Below, one piece after another: positions 1 through 8,262 of a stretch of DNA of 64,000 nucleotides. This stretch comes from Luteimicrobium sp042670205 (GTDB lineage: Bacteria; Actinomycetota; Actinomycetes; Actinomycetales; Cellulomonadaceae). The translations under genes and the position numbers were made by a program. The stretch covers positions 1 to 64,000 of the forward strand of contig NZ_JBHUWD010000008.1 in assembly GCF_042670205.1 (NCBI RefSeq). Direction: 5' to 3'. The notes beneath the pieces are model-generated. The model ran no database searches. It was not told where the DNA came from and saw only the letters and a program-made list of their open reading frames with translations. Position 1 is the first letter of the stretch; every line of letters begins with the position of its first letter.

Positions 1-115
1 CCCCACCACGGGCCGCCCCCGCCCCCGCCGCGGCCCCCCCGGGGCCCGCGGGGGGGGGCGGTCGTCGTCCGTGAGGCCGGTGCGCCGGGCCGGCCGGTGG
101 GGCGAGGCGCCCGGG
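1..115. other. Gene-free GC-only edge of the window
   Basis: Almost pure G and C, with a run of nine G at 50-58. The stretch around 26-52 can fold into a CCGCGG-based hairpin that would lie just downstream of the glycosyltransferase gene and could end its transcript. No open frame with coding character. Such homopolymers are prone to sequencing error. Confidence 0.4.
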
Positions 116-1381
116 TCAGCGGGTGGCCGCGTCGACCGCGGCGCGGTAGGTCTCCTCGACCTGCGCCCCGATGACCGCGACGTCGAACCGCGCGGCCGCG
201 GCGCGCTGGCGGGCGACGGTCTGCTCGCGGGTGACGTCGTCGTCGAGGTCCGTGAGCCAGGTGGCCAGGGTCCCGGCGAGCTCGGCGGTGTCGTGGGGGA
301 CCACGAGCTGGTCCTCGAGGCCGCGCATGACCGTCCGGTAGCCGGGGTTGTCGCCCGCGAGGACGACGCCGCGCGACGCGGCGAGCGCCTCGACGACCGA
401 GATGCCGAAGCTCTCGCCACCGGTCGACGGGAGGGCGATGACGTCGGCGTCCTGCAGGAACGTGGCCTTGTCCTCCTCGGCGAGGAAGCCCGGGAACGCG
501 ACCCGGTCGGCGATCCCGGCACGGCGGGCGATGGCGCGCAGGTCCTCGAGCAACGGCCCGCGGCCCGCGACGGTCGCGCGCCACGCGAGGCCTGGGACGT
601 CGTCGTGCAGGCGGACCAGCGCCTGGACCAGCTCGCGCGGCCCCTTGCGGTCGACCAGCCGGCCGAGGAACGCGACGTGCGGGACGGCGTCGGCCGGGCG
701 GTGCGGCACGAGCGGCGCGTCCGGCGGGGGCACGAACCGCGCGGTGTCGACGGGGTTGCCGACGACCCGGGGGTCGAGGCCGAACGCGTCGTGCGCGAAC
801 TCCTGCGCCGCCTCCGACACCGCGAGCACCGCGTCGAAGCGGGCGAGCCGCTTGCGCTCGAGGGCCCCGAGCACGCGCGTGCCCGCGGAGACGAGCCGCG
901 ACTGCGGGTAGATATGGAACGTCCCGACGACGGCGGTCCGGCGGACGGCGCTCCGGGTGGCCGCGTCGATCACGCGGCCGGCGAGGAAGGGGCTGTACGG
1001 CATCTGCACGTGCAGCACGTCGAGGTCGAGCCGTTCGACCAGGTCCCGGGCCTCGGCCCGCGGGACCGGTCGCGGCGTCCCGAGCCGGTTGCCGTTGAAC
1101 CGGACGTTCACCGTGCGCCCGACGACGTGGAGGTTCTCCAGGTCGGTGCGCTCGCTCGACGCCGTGAGGTAGTGCACGGTATGCCCGCGCGCGGTGAGCC
1201 ACGCGCCGAGCGTCAGGACGTACTGCTGCACGCCGTCGGGGCGGTCGAGCGAGTCGTCGATGAGCAGCCCGACGGCCAGGGAGGGAACCCCCTCGCCGGC
1301 CGTGCGCCCCGGGTCGGTGACGTGGTCGGTCCCGGGCTGGCGGGCGTCGTCGTGGGCGCGGGTGCGGGGCGTGGTGCTCAT
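116..1381 (-). CDS. GT4-family glycosyltransferase
   Basis: A predicted cytoplasmic GT-B glycosyltransferase of 421 residues that would move a sugar from a nucleotide-sugar donor to an acceptor. The N-terminal acceptor domain begins VGLLIDDSLDRPDGVQQYV. The C-terminal domain has the donor-site segment GRLVDRKGPRELV and the ESFGISVVE motif (E-x7-E type) of family 4. Lipid or phosphatidylinositol mannosylation is a common role in actinobacteria, but nothing here fixes the acceptor. The ATG at 1381 is chosen because AGGA lies 8 nt upstream. The frame stays open to 1747 through 21-bp repeats, so a longer start is possible but unlikely. It stands alone, with no co-directional neighbour in the window. 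Confidence 0.82.
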   Translation of the reverse strand: MSTTPRTRAHDDARQPGTDHVTDPGRTAGEGVPSLAVGLLIDDSLDRPDGVQQYVLTLGAWLTARGHTVHYLTASSERTDLENLHVVGRTVNVRFNGNRLGTPRPVPRAEARDLVERLDLDVLHVQMPYSPFLAGRVIDAATRSAVRRTAVVGTFHIYPQSRLVSAGTRVLGALERKRLARFDAVLAVSEAAQEFAHDAFGLDPRVVGNPVDTARFVPPPDAPLVPHRPADAVPHVAFLGRLVDRKGPRELVQALVRLHDDVPGLAWRATVAGRGPLLEDLRAIARRAGIADRVAFPGFLAEEDKATFLQDADVIALPSTGGESFGISVVEALAASRGVVLAGDNPGYRTVMRGLEDQLVVPHDTAELAGTLATWLTDLDDDVTREQTVARQRAAAARFDVAVIGAQVEETYRAAVDAATR

Positions 1382-1399
1382 CGCTCCCATCCTACGAAC

Positions 1400-1546
1400 G
1401 CCGAGGGTGACGTTGCGTGCGCCGACGGTGACGTTCCGTTCGCCGACGGTGACGTTGGGTTCGCCGACGGTGACGTTGGGTTCGCCGGTGGTGACGTTGG
1501 GTTCGCCGGTGGTGACGTTGGGTTCGCCGGTGGTGACGTGGGCGGT
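1400..1546. repeat. 21-bp tandem repeat, seven units
   Basis: Seven consecutive 21-bp units at 1400, 1421, 1442, 1463, 1484, 1505 and 1526, with consensus gccgacggtgacgttgggtt plus c. The middle units are near identical and the outer ones diverge. The period is a multiple of three, so on the minus strand it reads as an open heptapeptide repeat (GEPNVTT/GEPNVTV) in frame with the glycosyltransferase start. Two more cores in the opposite orientation, cgtcaccgtcggcg, lie at 1943 and 1964, again 21 bp apart. Confidence 0.9.
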
Positions 1547-1657
1547 GGTCGGGTTCGCGGGTGGGTGCGGTGAGGTGTCTCGGACTGTCGTGCTTCGGCC
1601 CTGGGGGCCGTGCGCACTCTTTGACGTCCTTCGACACCTCCCCGCCCCCGCCCACTC
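1547..1657 (+). repeat. Dispersed palindromic element, copy A
   Basis: First of three related intergenic elements. The left arm at 1557-1579 pairs with the right arm at 1633-1657. A central hairpin, cggccctgggggccg, sits at 1596-1610. It follows the 21-bp minisatellite directly and lies between the divergent glycosyltransferase and rpmE genes. Its arm sequence differs from copies B and C (AGGTGTC against GACACCT), but the pairing is kept. No gene is evident inside it. Confidence 0.85.
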
Positions 1658-2134
1658 AGCCGGGGGCTCGCCGTCCGCACGCCTCAGGCCGCGGGGCCGT
1701 GGCGTCGTCGAGCACCGGAGCCGTGGGATCGTCACGACGCGCACCACTCGCGCCGCCGACCATGAGGTTGCGCACCCAGCACCGGGCCGACCATGTGTTG
1801 GCGCACACGCTCAGCCGTCGAACGGTGGCGGAGCGCATGTTCGGCGGGGGACTGCGTCGAGCACGAGGTTGTGCGCTCCGCTCGTGCGGAGCACGGGATC
1901 GCGCGCGCCGAAGGGCGGGTCGGCGCATCTGCCCGTGCTCGGCGTCACCGTCGGCGGACGCAGCGTCACCGTCGGCGTAGTCGGCGTAGTCGGCGTAGTC
2001 GGCGACGTCGCAGGCGACGCGCGGGTTTGGGCCCGAGTGAGACGATCTGGCAGAATGATCCGTTGGCTGGCCTCCGGTTCACGGTCGCGCGACACCTCGC
2101 GCTCCGACCCGGGGGAAGACGACCAAGGAGAATC
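1658..2134. other. Intergenic region upstream of rpmE
   Basis: No supported gene. It contains a hairpin GCTCCGC-TCGT-GCGGAGC (1875-1892), two reverse-orientation cores of the 21-bp repeat (1943 and 1964), a 9-bp tandem repeat gtagtcggc (about 1977-2004) and the likely rpmE promoter. The rest is GC-rich sequence with no recognisable feature. Confidence 0.6.
2027..2056 (+). promoter_or_regulatory. Candidate rpmE promoter
   Basis: TTGGGC at 2027-2032 and CAGAAT at 2051-2056 with an 18-nt spacer resemble -35 and -10 boxes. They would give a leader of about 70 nt before the rpmE start. Assigned from sequence alone. Confidence 0.4.
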
Positions 2135-2353
2135 GTGAAGGCTGAGATCCACCCCGAGTACGTCGTGACCCAGGTGACCTGCACCTGCGGCAACACGTTC
2201 ACCACCCGCAGCACGTCGGAGTCCGGCGAGATCCACGCCGACGTCTGCAACGCGTGCCACCCGTTCTACACGGGCAAGCAGAAGATCCTCGACACCGGTG
2301 GCCGCGTGGCCCGGTTCGAGGCCCGCTACGGCAAGCGCAACGCCGGCAAGTAG
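2135..2353 (+). CDS. rpmE: 50S ribosomal protein L31
   Basis: Small protein of the large ribosomal subunit, 72 residues, the usual length for L31. It has the four cysteines of the zinc-binding form (C16, C18, C38, C41, in CTC and CNAC). The family alignment continues to the C-terminal YGKRNAGK. The GTG start is set by AAGGAG at 2125-2130, 4 nt upstream. It precedes prfA, a common order in actinobacteria, but a strong hairpin separates the two, so they may be separate transcripts. The zinc form is normally the one made when zinc is sufficient. Confidence 0.97.
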   Translation: MKAEIHPEYVVTQVTCTCGNTFTTRSTSESGEIHADVCNACHPFYTGKQKILDTGGRVARFEARYGKRNAGK

Positions 2354-2361
2354 CGACTTCG

Positions 2362-2428
2362 CAGCGCCGGCGGCGCGGCGTCCGACAATCTCTCCAGGGA
2401 CAGTCGGGCGCCTGCGCCGCCGGCGCTG
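2362..2428 (+). terminator. Long hairpin terminator after rpmE
   Basis: A 15-bp perfect stem (2362-2376 with 2414-2428). It is extended inside by GCGTCCGAC pairing with GTCGGGCGC through one G-T wobble. It starts 8 nt after the rpmE stop and is followed by the T-containing tail ttgctttg. This looks like an intrinsic terminator or read-through attenuator before prfA. Confidence 0.75.
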
Positions 2429-2496
2429 TTGCTTTGTCCGCACCCTTCCGGCGGGCGTCCGCGCCGGAGGTCCACCGTCCGAGCGAGGAGCACGCC

Positions 2497-3606
2497 GTGC
2501 CTGATCCGACCGGTCCGTTCGAGGCCGTCGAACCGTTGCTCTCGGAGCACGCGGAGATCGAGCGACAGCTCGCGGACCCGTCGGTGCACGCCGACGCGTC
2601 GCGGGCGCGCCGGCTGGGCCGCCGGTACGCGGAGCTGAACCAGGTGGTGGGCGCGTACCGGGCGTGGCGGGCGGCGTCGGAGGACGCCGCCGCGGCGGCC
2701 GAGCTGGCGGCCGACGACGAGGAGCTGGCGGCCGAGCTGCCGGCACTCCGCGAGGCGGAGGACGCCGCGTCGGAGCGGCTGCGGCGCGTCCTGGTCCCGC
2801 GCGACCCGGACGACGCCCGCGACGTGATCCTCGAGGTCAAGGCGGGCGAGGGCGGCGAGGAGTCGGCCCTGTTCGCGGGGGACCTGCTGCGCATGTACCT
2901 GCGGTTCGCCGAGCGCCGGGGCTGGAAGACGGAGGTCCTGGAGGCGACGCCGTCGGACCTGGGCGGCTACAAGGACGTGCAGGTCGCCGTGAAGTCGCGC
3001 GGCGTCCCGTCGGACCCCGCGGACGGCGTCTGGGCGAGCCTCAAGTACGAGGGCGGTGTGCACCGCGTCCAGCGCGTGCCGGTGACGGAGTCGCAGGGCA
3101 GGATCCACACGTCCGCGGCGGGCGTGCTCGTGTTCCCGGAGGTCGACGACCCGGGCGAGGTCGAGATCGACGCGAACGACCTGCGGATCGACGTGTTCCG
3201 GTCGTCGGGTCCGGGCGGCCAGTCCGTCAACACGACCGACTCGGCGGTGCGGATCACGCACCTGCCGACGGGCATCGTGGTGTCGATGCAGAACGAGAAG
3301 TCGCAGCTGCAGAACCGCGAGCAGGCGATGCGCGTGCTGCGGGCGCGCCTGCTGGCGGCGCAGCAGGAGGAGGCGGCTGCGGCGGCCGCGGACATCCGCC
3401 GGTCGCAGGTGCGCACCGTGGACCGTTCGGAGCGGATCCGGACGTACAACTTCCCGGAGAACCGGATCGCGGACCACCGGACCGGCTACAAGGCGTACAA
3501 CCTGGACCACGTGCTCGACGGCGACCTGGACCCGGTGGTGCGGTCGGCGGTCGACGCCGACGAGGCCGCGCGCCTCGCCGCGGCCGGTGGGGCGTCGGAT
3601 GCCTGA
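2497..3606 (+). CDS. prfA: Peptide chain release factor 1
   Basis: Ends translation at UAA and UAG codons in the ribosomal A site. 369 residues, normal for RF1. The codon-reading PxT motif is present as P195-V196-T197 (RF2 would have SPF). The peptidyl-tRNA hydrolysis motif GGQ is at 240-242, within SSGPGGQSVNTTDS. GTG 2497 is preceded by GAGGAG with 6 nt spacing; longer open sequence upstream overlaps the terminator and is not expected to be coding. The stop overlaps the start of prmC, which encodes the enzyme that methylates this GGQ glutamine, so the pair is translationally coupled. Confidence 0.97.
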   Translation: MPDPTGPFEAVEPLLSEHAEIERQLADPSVHADASRARRLGRRYAELNQVVGAYRAWRAASEDAAAAAELAADDEELAAELPALREAEDAASERLRRVLVPRDPDDARDVILEVKAGEGGEESALFAGDLLRMYLRFAERRGWKTEVLEATPSDLGGYKDVQVAVKSRGVPSDPADGVWASLKYEGGVHRVQRVPVTESQGRIHTSAAGVLVFPEVDDPGEVEIDANDLRIDVFRSSGPGGQSVNTTDSAVRITHLPTGIVVSMQNEKSQLQNREQAMRVLRARLLAAQQEEAAAAAADIRRSQVRTVDRSERIRTYNFPENRIADHRTGYKAYNLDHVLDGDLDPVVRSAVDADEAARLAAAGGASDA

Positions 3607-4588
3607 GCAGGGCGCGGTCGACCTGTCGGCGGCGGGGCTGCGCCGGCTCGTCACGCAGGTCGCGGGCCTGCTCGAGGACGCGGGAGTGCCGTCGCCGCGG
3701 TACGACGCCGAGGCGCTCGTCGCGTGGTGCCTGGGCCTCCCGCGCCTGGAGTGGGTGCGGCTGCCGGCCACCGGCCCGGTCGTGCCTGACGACGACGCCC
3801 CGCGCTTCCTCGCGGAGCTGGCCGAGGTCGTCGAGCGGCGAAGGTCGCGCGAGCCCCTGCAGCGCATCGTCGAGCACGCGGTGTTCCGGCACGTCACGGT
3901 GCGGGTCGTCGACGACGTGTTCGTGCCGCGCCCCGAGACCGAGGTCGTGGCTCAGCTCGCGGTCGACGAGGCGGCCCATCTGGTCGCCGAGCGCGCGGGG
4001 GCGGACGTGCCCGGCCCGCTCGTCGTCGACCTGTGCTGCGGCTCGGGCGTCATCGCGATCAGCGTCGACGTCGAGGTGCCCGGGTCGCGGGTCGTCGCGG
4101 TCGACGCGTCCGAGGCCGCGGTCCGCGCGACCGCGGCCAACGCGGCGGCGGTCGGCTCCGGGACGCAGCGCACGATCCTCGGCGACGTCCAGGACCCGGC
4201 GCTCCTCGCCGAGCTCGACGGCACGGTCGACGTGCTCGTCTCGAACCCGCCGTACATCCCGCCCGACGCCGTCCCGCGCGAGCCCGAGGTGCGCGACCAC
4301 GATCCCGACCTCGCGCTGTACGGGGGAGGGGCCGACGGGCTGGCCGTCCCGGGGGCCGTCGTGCGCGCGGCGGCACGCCTGCTGGCCCCGGGCGGCCTGT
4401 TCGTGATGGAGCACGCCGAGGTCCAGTCGGCGGCCGTGCGCGCTCTCGCCGAGGCGACGGGCGTGCTCGTGGACGTGCGTACCGTGGACGACCTGACCGG
4501 GCGCCCGCGGGCCGTCGTCGCGCGCCGGGGGACCGGGACGAATCCGGCGAACCTGCGCACGGCCACCGTCGTCGACGTGGGAGACTGA
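3599..4588 (+). CDS. prmC: Release factor glutamine methyltransferase
   Basis: SAM-dependent N5-methyltransferase acting on the glutamine of the GGQ motif in release factors. 329 residues. The N-terminal helical domain binds the factor. The SAM-binding glycine loop reads DLCCGSGVIA, and the substrate-glutamine motif NPPY is at 216-219. It overlaps prfA by 8 nt in another frame, with GGTGGGG upstream as a plausible ribosome site. The tsaC-type gene follows 5 nt downstream. The prfA-prmC-tsaC order is widely conserved. Confidence 0.96.
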   Translation: MPEQGAVDLSAAGLRRLVTQVAGLLEDAGVPSPRYDAEALVAWCLGLPRLEWVRLPATGPVVPDDDAPRFLAELAEVVERRRSREPLQRIVEHAVFRHVTVRVVDDVFVPRPETEVVAQLAVDEAAHLVAERAGADVPGPLVVDLCCGSGVIAISVDVEVPGSRVVAVDASEAAVRATAANAAAVGSGTQRTILGDVQDPALLAELDGTVDVLVSNPPYIPPDAVPREPEVRDHDPDLALYGGGADGLAVPGAVVRAAARLLAPGGLFVMEHAEVQSAAVRALAEATGVLVDVRTVDDLTGRPRAVVARRGTGTNPANLRTATVVDVGD

Positions 4589-4593
4589 GCACC

Positions 4594-5298
4594 GTGACCT
4601 CGAGCACCCTCATGGACGTCAGCGACGAGGCCTCGCGGGGCCCCGGGATCGACGAGGCGGTCAACGTCGTGGGCAGGGGCAGCCTGCTCGTCCTGCCGAC
4701 CGACACCGTCTACGGGATCGGCGCCGACGCGTTCAGCCCCGAGGCCGTCGCCGCGCTGCTCGCCGCCAAGGGCCGCGGCCGACAGATGCCCCCGCCGGTC
4801 CTCGTGCCCGACGTGCGCACTCTCGACGGCCTGGCGACGGACGTGTCCGACGACGCGCGCGCGCTCGTCGAGGCGTTCTGGCCCGGCGGCTTCACGATCA
4901 TCCTCGCGGCGCAGCCGTCGCTCATGTGGGACCTGGGGGAGACGCACGGCACCGTCGCGCTCCGCATGCCCGACCACCCCGCGGCGCTCGCGCTGCTGCG
5001 GCGCACCGGGCCGCTCGCGGTCTCGAGCGCCAACCGGACGGGCAACCCCGCGGCGATGACGGCGCAGGAGGCCCGCGACCAGCTCGGCGACTCCGTCGCG
5101 CTCTACCTCGACGGAGGCCGCGCGCCCGGCGGCGTCGCGTCGACGATCGTCGACGCGACCGGGCCCCGGCCGCGCGTCGTGCGCCAGGGCGCGCTCACGC
5201 TCGAGGCGCTGCGCGCCGTCGTGCCGGGCGTGCTCGGCGTCGACGAGCCCGCCGACGCGGACGGCGATGCGGGCGGGGTGGAGGCCCCGGGCGCGTGA
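4594..5298 (+). CDS. tsaC: L-threonylcarbamoyladenylate synthase (YrdC/Sua5 family)
   Basis: Makes threonylcarbamoyl-AMP from threonine, bicarbonate and ATP for t6A37 of ANN-decoding tRNAs. 234 residues, essentially one YrdC domain without the extra Sua5 C-terminal domain. The nucleotide-site segment LPTDTVYGIGADAF and the later SSANRTGNPA are typical. The basic KGRGRQMPPP stretch matches the family K-x-R region. GTG 4594 is chosen for its position just after prmC; an ATG at 4612 is an alternative. The C-terminal tail is acidic and Gly/Ala-rich, probably disordered. It overlaps the next gene by 4 nt (GTGA). Confidence 0.93.
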   Translation: MTSSTLMDVSDEASRGPGIDEAVNVVGRGSLLVLPTDTVYGIGADAFSPEAVAALLAAKGRGRQMPPPVLVPDVRTLDGLATDVSDDARALVEAFWPGGFTIILAAQPSLMWDLGETHGTVALRMPDHPAALALLRRTGPLAVSSANRTGNPAAMTAQEARDQLGDSVALYLDGGRAPGGVASTIVDATGPRPRVVRQGALTLEALRAVVPGVLGVDEPADADGDAGGVEAPGA

Positions 5299-6422
5299 GG
5301 GTCTACCTGCTCGTCCTGCTCGTCGCCCTCGCGGTCACGCTCCTGACGGTCCCGCTCGCGCACTGGGTCGCCCTGCGCACCGGCGCGATCACCGCGGTCC
5401 GCGACCGGGACGTCCACACCATCCCGACGCCGCGTCTCGGCGGCCTGGCGATGTGGTGCGGGCTCGCGGTCGCCGTGACGTTCGCGTCGGGCACCCCGTT
5501 CCTGCGGTCGACGTTCGCAGGGCCGGGCGGCCAGGAGCTCTGGGCCATCGTCATCGCCGCGGGCATGGTCTGCGCGCTCGGCATGGCGGACGACATCTGG
5601 GACCTCGACTGGCTCACGAAGCTGGTGGGGCAGGTGCTCGCCGCCGGCTTCGTCGCCTGGCGGGGCGTCCAGCTCATCACGGTGCCGATCGGCGGCGTGA
5701 CGATCGCGTCGGCGCGCCTCAGTCTCTTCGCGACGGTCATCGTCATCGTCGTCGCGATGAACGCCGTGAACTTCGTCGACGGGCTCGACGGGCTGGCCGC
5801 GGGGATGATCGCGATCGGCGGGACCGCGTTCTTCCTCTACACGTACCTGCTCACGCAGGCCCAGAACCCCGGCGACTACTCCAACCGTGCGACCGTCGTG
5901 CTCGCGGGACTGGTCGGTGTCTGTCTGGGCTTCCTGCCGTACAACATGCATCCGGCCCGGATCTTCATGGGCGACTCGGGGTCGATGCTGCTCGGGCTCG
6001 TGCTCGCGTCGGCGGCGATCATCGTGACCGGGCAGATCGACCCGGAGAAGGTCTCGGTGGGCCAGCAGCTCCCCGCCTTCATCCCGATCCTCCTGCCGCT
6101 CGCGGTGATCCTGCTGCCGCTGCTCGACATGACGATGGCGGTGGTCCGCCGTCTCGCAGCCGGCAAGTCGCCGTTCCACCCCGACCGTCTGCACATGCAC
6201 CACCGGCTCCTCGCGCTGGGCCACTCGCACCAGCGCGCGGTCGTCATCATGTACCTGTGGACCGCGGTCTTCGCGTTCGGCGCCGCCGCGCTCGCGGTGT
6301 GGCCCGCACGCGAGGTCGCCGTCGGCCTGGTCGTCGCCGTCGCCCTCGCCCTGGTCCTGACCCTCGGCCCGCTGCGCGGGCGCGCCCGTGCACGCCGCAC
6401 CACCCCCGGAGGTATCCGATGA
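5295..6422 (+). CDS. Undecaprenyl-phosphate sugar-1-phosphate transferase (WecA/TagO family)
   Basis: Integral membrane enzyme of the MraY/WecA superfamily. It is expected to move a HexNAc-1-phosphate, typically GlcNAc, from UDP to undecaprenyl phosphate, the first step of cell-wall glycopolymer synthesis. 375 residues with roughly ten hydrophobic segments. Diagnostic loops are the aspartate-rich MADDIWDLDW, NFVDGLDGLAAG, FMGDSGSMLLG, and a histidine cluster near HPDRLHMHHRLLALGHSH, which separates WecA-type enzymes from MraY. The GTG start overlaps the previous stop by 4 nt, and its own stop overlaps the next gene by 4 nt. A wecA homologue before the atp genes is common in actinobacteria. 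Confidence 0.92.
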   Translation: MRVYLLVLLVALAVTLLTVPLAHWVALRTGAITAVRDRDVHTIPTPRLGGLAMWCGLAVAVTFASGTPFLRSTFAGPGGQELWAIVIAAGMVCALGMADDIWDLDWLTKLVGQVLAAGFVAWRGVQLITVPIGGVTIASARLSLFATVIVIVVAMNAVNFVDGLDGLAAGMIAIGGTAFFLYTYLLTQAQNPGDYSNRATVVLAGLVGVCLGFLPYNMHPARIFMGDSGSMLLGLVLASAAIIVTGQIDPEKVSVGQQLPAFIPILLPLAVILLPLLDMTMAVVRRLAAGKSPFHPDRLHMHHRLLALGHSHQRAVVIMYLWTAVFAFGAAALAVWPAREVAVGLVVAVALALVLTLGPLRGRARARRTTPGGIR

Positions 6423-6877
6423 GCCGTCCCGACGAGACCCCCGCACCGAAGCCCGTGCGCAAGGTCGTGAGCTCGGAGGCGGCGACGGCGCTGTTCCGGC
6501 GCGCGCTCCGCGACGTCCTGGTCTTCCTGGCGGCGGTGACCGTGGTCGGCGTCGTCGTCGGCGCGATCTTCGCCGGCACGAAGGGGGTCTGGGGAGCGCT
6601 CCTGGGCGCCGCCGTGGCGCTGGTCTTCTCGGGGACGACCGTGTGGTCGATGTGGCGGTCGTCGCACAGCTCGCCGGCGGCGATGCTGGGCATCGTGGCG
6701 GGCTCGTGGCTCGCGAAGATGGTCGTCCTCGTGGTCGCGCTGGTGGCGCTCCAGGGGCAGGACTTCTACTCCAAGCCGGTCTTCCTCGTGGTGGTCCTGG
6801 TGGGCGTCTTCGGCTCGGTCGCGCTCGACACGATCAACTACCAGCGGGCCCGGATCCCGTACGTCGAACCGCAGTGA
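6419..6877 (+). CDS. AtpI-like small membrane protein
   Basis: 152-residue membrane protein with a cytoplasmic N-terminus rich in charge and proline, followed by about four hydrophobic helices (from roughly residues 32, 60, 92 and 118). Sequence similarity I can see is limited, but the topology and the position directly before atpB match the variable AtpI/UncI proteins, which help assemble the c-ring or supply Mg2+. The ATG overlaps the previous stop by 4 nt. A short hairpin and a likely promoter separate it from atpB, so it may be transcribed with the upstream block as well. Confidence 0.7.
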   Translation: MSRPDETPAPKPVRKVVSSEAATALFRRALRDVLVFLAAVTVVGVVVGAIFAGTKGVWGALLGAAVALVFSGTTVWSMWRSSHSSPAAMLGIVAGSWLAKMVVLVVALVALQGQDFYSKPVFLVVVLVGVFGSVALDTINYQRARIPYVEPQ

Positions 6878-7135
6878 GTTTGCCTTCCGGCAAAGGGTTC
6901 GGCAGGCTCCGCGGAGAGGCCTTGTGGGGTGGCTCACACCCCTCCGCGGACGGCCGGAATTGGTGAGGTTCCCGTCATGACCGGGGCACAGCATGGGTTA
7001 GGATGATGCCCGAATCCATGACGGCCTAGGTCCGACGTCGTGCCATCCCGTGAGCGCTGATCCCTCCATCGGAGGCGGGCGTACCGGGGTCGGCCGCACT
7101 CATGTCCGGACCGCACGACCAACCGGGAGCATGCT
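6878..7135 (+). promoter_or_regulatory. Leader region of the ATP synthase operon
   Basis: Opens with a hairpin TTTGCC-TTCC-GGCAAA (6879-6894) 1 nt after the AtpI-like stop, a possible terminator lacking a T-tract. TAGGAT at 6999-7004 is a fair -10 box with a poor -35 partner. It would give a 130-nt leader for atpB. No small gene is supported here. Confidence 0.4.
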
Positions 7136-7939
7136 TTGTCCTTCCTTGCGACGACGCCTACCCTCGCCGCGGACGACTTCCATGCCCCGAGCCTGGACGA
7201 CTTCTTCCCGAACGGCTTCCTCTTCGACGGGACCGCGTTCGAGATCAACCGGATCATGCTGGTCCGGTTCGTGGCGCTCGCCGCGCTCCTCCTGGTCTTC
7301 GTGATCGCCGCCAAGCGCGCCAAGCTGGTCCCGAGCCGCTTCCAGGCCGGTGTCGAGTTCGTCCTCGACTTCGCCCGCCGCCAGATCGTCTACGAGATCC
7401 TCGGCGAGAAGGAGGGCAAGAAGTACGTCCCCGTCATCACGACGATCTTCTGCGGGATCCTCTTCTTCAACCTCACGGGCGTCATCCCCTTCCTCAACAT
7501 CGCCGGCACGGGCGTCATCGGTCTGCCGCTCGTCTTCGCCCTCTGGGTCTACGGCATGTACATCGGCGCGGGCGTCAAGAAGTTCGGCGTGGGCGGGTTC
7601 CTCAAGAACAACCTGTTCCCGCCCGGCACCCCGTGGCCCATCTACATCCTGCTGACGCCGCTCGAGTTCCTCCAGGTCTTCCTGATCCGTCCCGCGACGC
7701 TGGTCATCCGACTCCTCGCGAACATGATCTCGGGGCACCTGCTGATCGCTCTCTGCTTCGCGGCGACGCAGTACCTGCTGTTCTCAGCGACCCCTGCGCT
7801 CAAGGCGTTCGGACTCGTGACGTTCGTCGGCGGCTTCGCGGCCTTCCTCCTCGAGGTCTTCGTCGCCTGCCTGCAGGCGTACGTCTTCGCGATCCTCGCC
7901 GCCGTGTACATCAACATGTCGATCGAGTCCGAGCACTGA
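7136..7939 (+). CDS. atpB: ATP synthase F0 subunit a
   Basis: Membrane stator subunit that forms the two proton half-channels next to the c-ring. 267 residues with five to six hydrophobic helices. The essential arginine is R192 within LVIRLLANMISGH. The C-terminal helices end in IYINMSIESEH-like sequence. The TTG start is chosen because GGGAG (7125-7129) stands 6 nt before it and the reading frame fits the family N-terminus. The nearby ATG at 7131 is in another frame. First gene of atpBEFHAGDC. Confidence 0.95.
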   Translation: MSFLATTPTLAADDFHAPSLDDFFPNGFLFDGTAFEINRIMLVRFVALAALLLVFVIAAKRAKLVPSRFQAGVEFVLDFARRQIVYEILGEKEGKKYVPVITTIFCGILFFNLTGVIPFLNIAGTGVIGLPLVFALWVYGMYIGAGVKKFGVGGFLKNNLFPPGTPWPIYILLTPLEFLQVFLIRPATLVIRLLANMISGHLLIALCFAATQYLLFSATPALKAFGLVTFVGGFAAFLLEVFVACLQAYVFAILAAVYINMSIESEH

Positions 7940-8031
7940 CGGCTCGCCAGACACAACGACGGGCCGACGGACGGGCCGTCGCGCACCACTCGACGCGCCG
8001 CCTGGCGCGCTGACGAAAGGAACCAGAACCA

Positions 8032-8262
8032 GTGGACACGACGACTCTCGCCGACGTCACCGGTAGCCTCTCGACGGTCGGGTACGGCCTCGCCGCGATC
8101 GGCCCGGGCATCGGCCTCGGCATCCTGTTCGGCAAGACGATCGAGGGCATGGCGCGCCAGCCCGAGATGGCCGGCCAGCTGCGTTCGTTCACCTTCATCG
8201 GCCTGGCGTTCATCGAGGTGCTCGCGCTCCTCGGCATCGTGACGCCGTTCTTCTTGAAGTGA
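8032..8262 (+). CDS. atpE: ATP synthase F0 subunit c
   Basis: Hairpin proteolipid that forms the rotating ring. 76 residues, two transmembrane helices joined by the polar loop R42-Q43-P44. The proton-binding carboxylate is E62 in GLAFIEVLALLG. The N-terminal helix has the glycine-rich packing motif AAIGPGIGLGI. GTG start preceded by GAAAGGAAC. Its last bases overlap atpF by 4 nt (GTGA). No sodium-type Q/E/S ligand set is evident, so it is probably proton-driven. Confidence 0.97.
   Translation: MDTTTLADVTGSLSTVGYGLAAIGPGIGLGILFGKTIEGMARQPEMAGQLRSFTFIGLAFIEVLALLGIVTPFFLK

Noticed and set aside
1382..1747. N-terminal extension of the glycosyltransferase to 1747
   Set aside because: The extra frame is made of repeat DNA and palindromic element A. 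A Shine-Dalgarno sits correctly before 1381.
2254..2496. Longer prfA from 2254
   Set aside because: It would overlap rpmE and the terminator hairpin. GTG 2497 has a good Shine-Dalgarno and gives the normal RF1 length.
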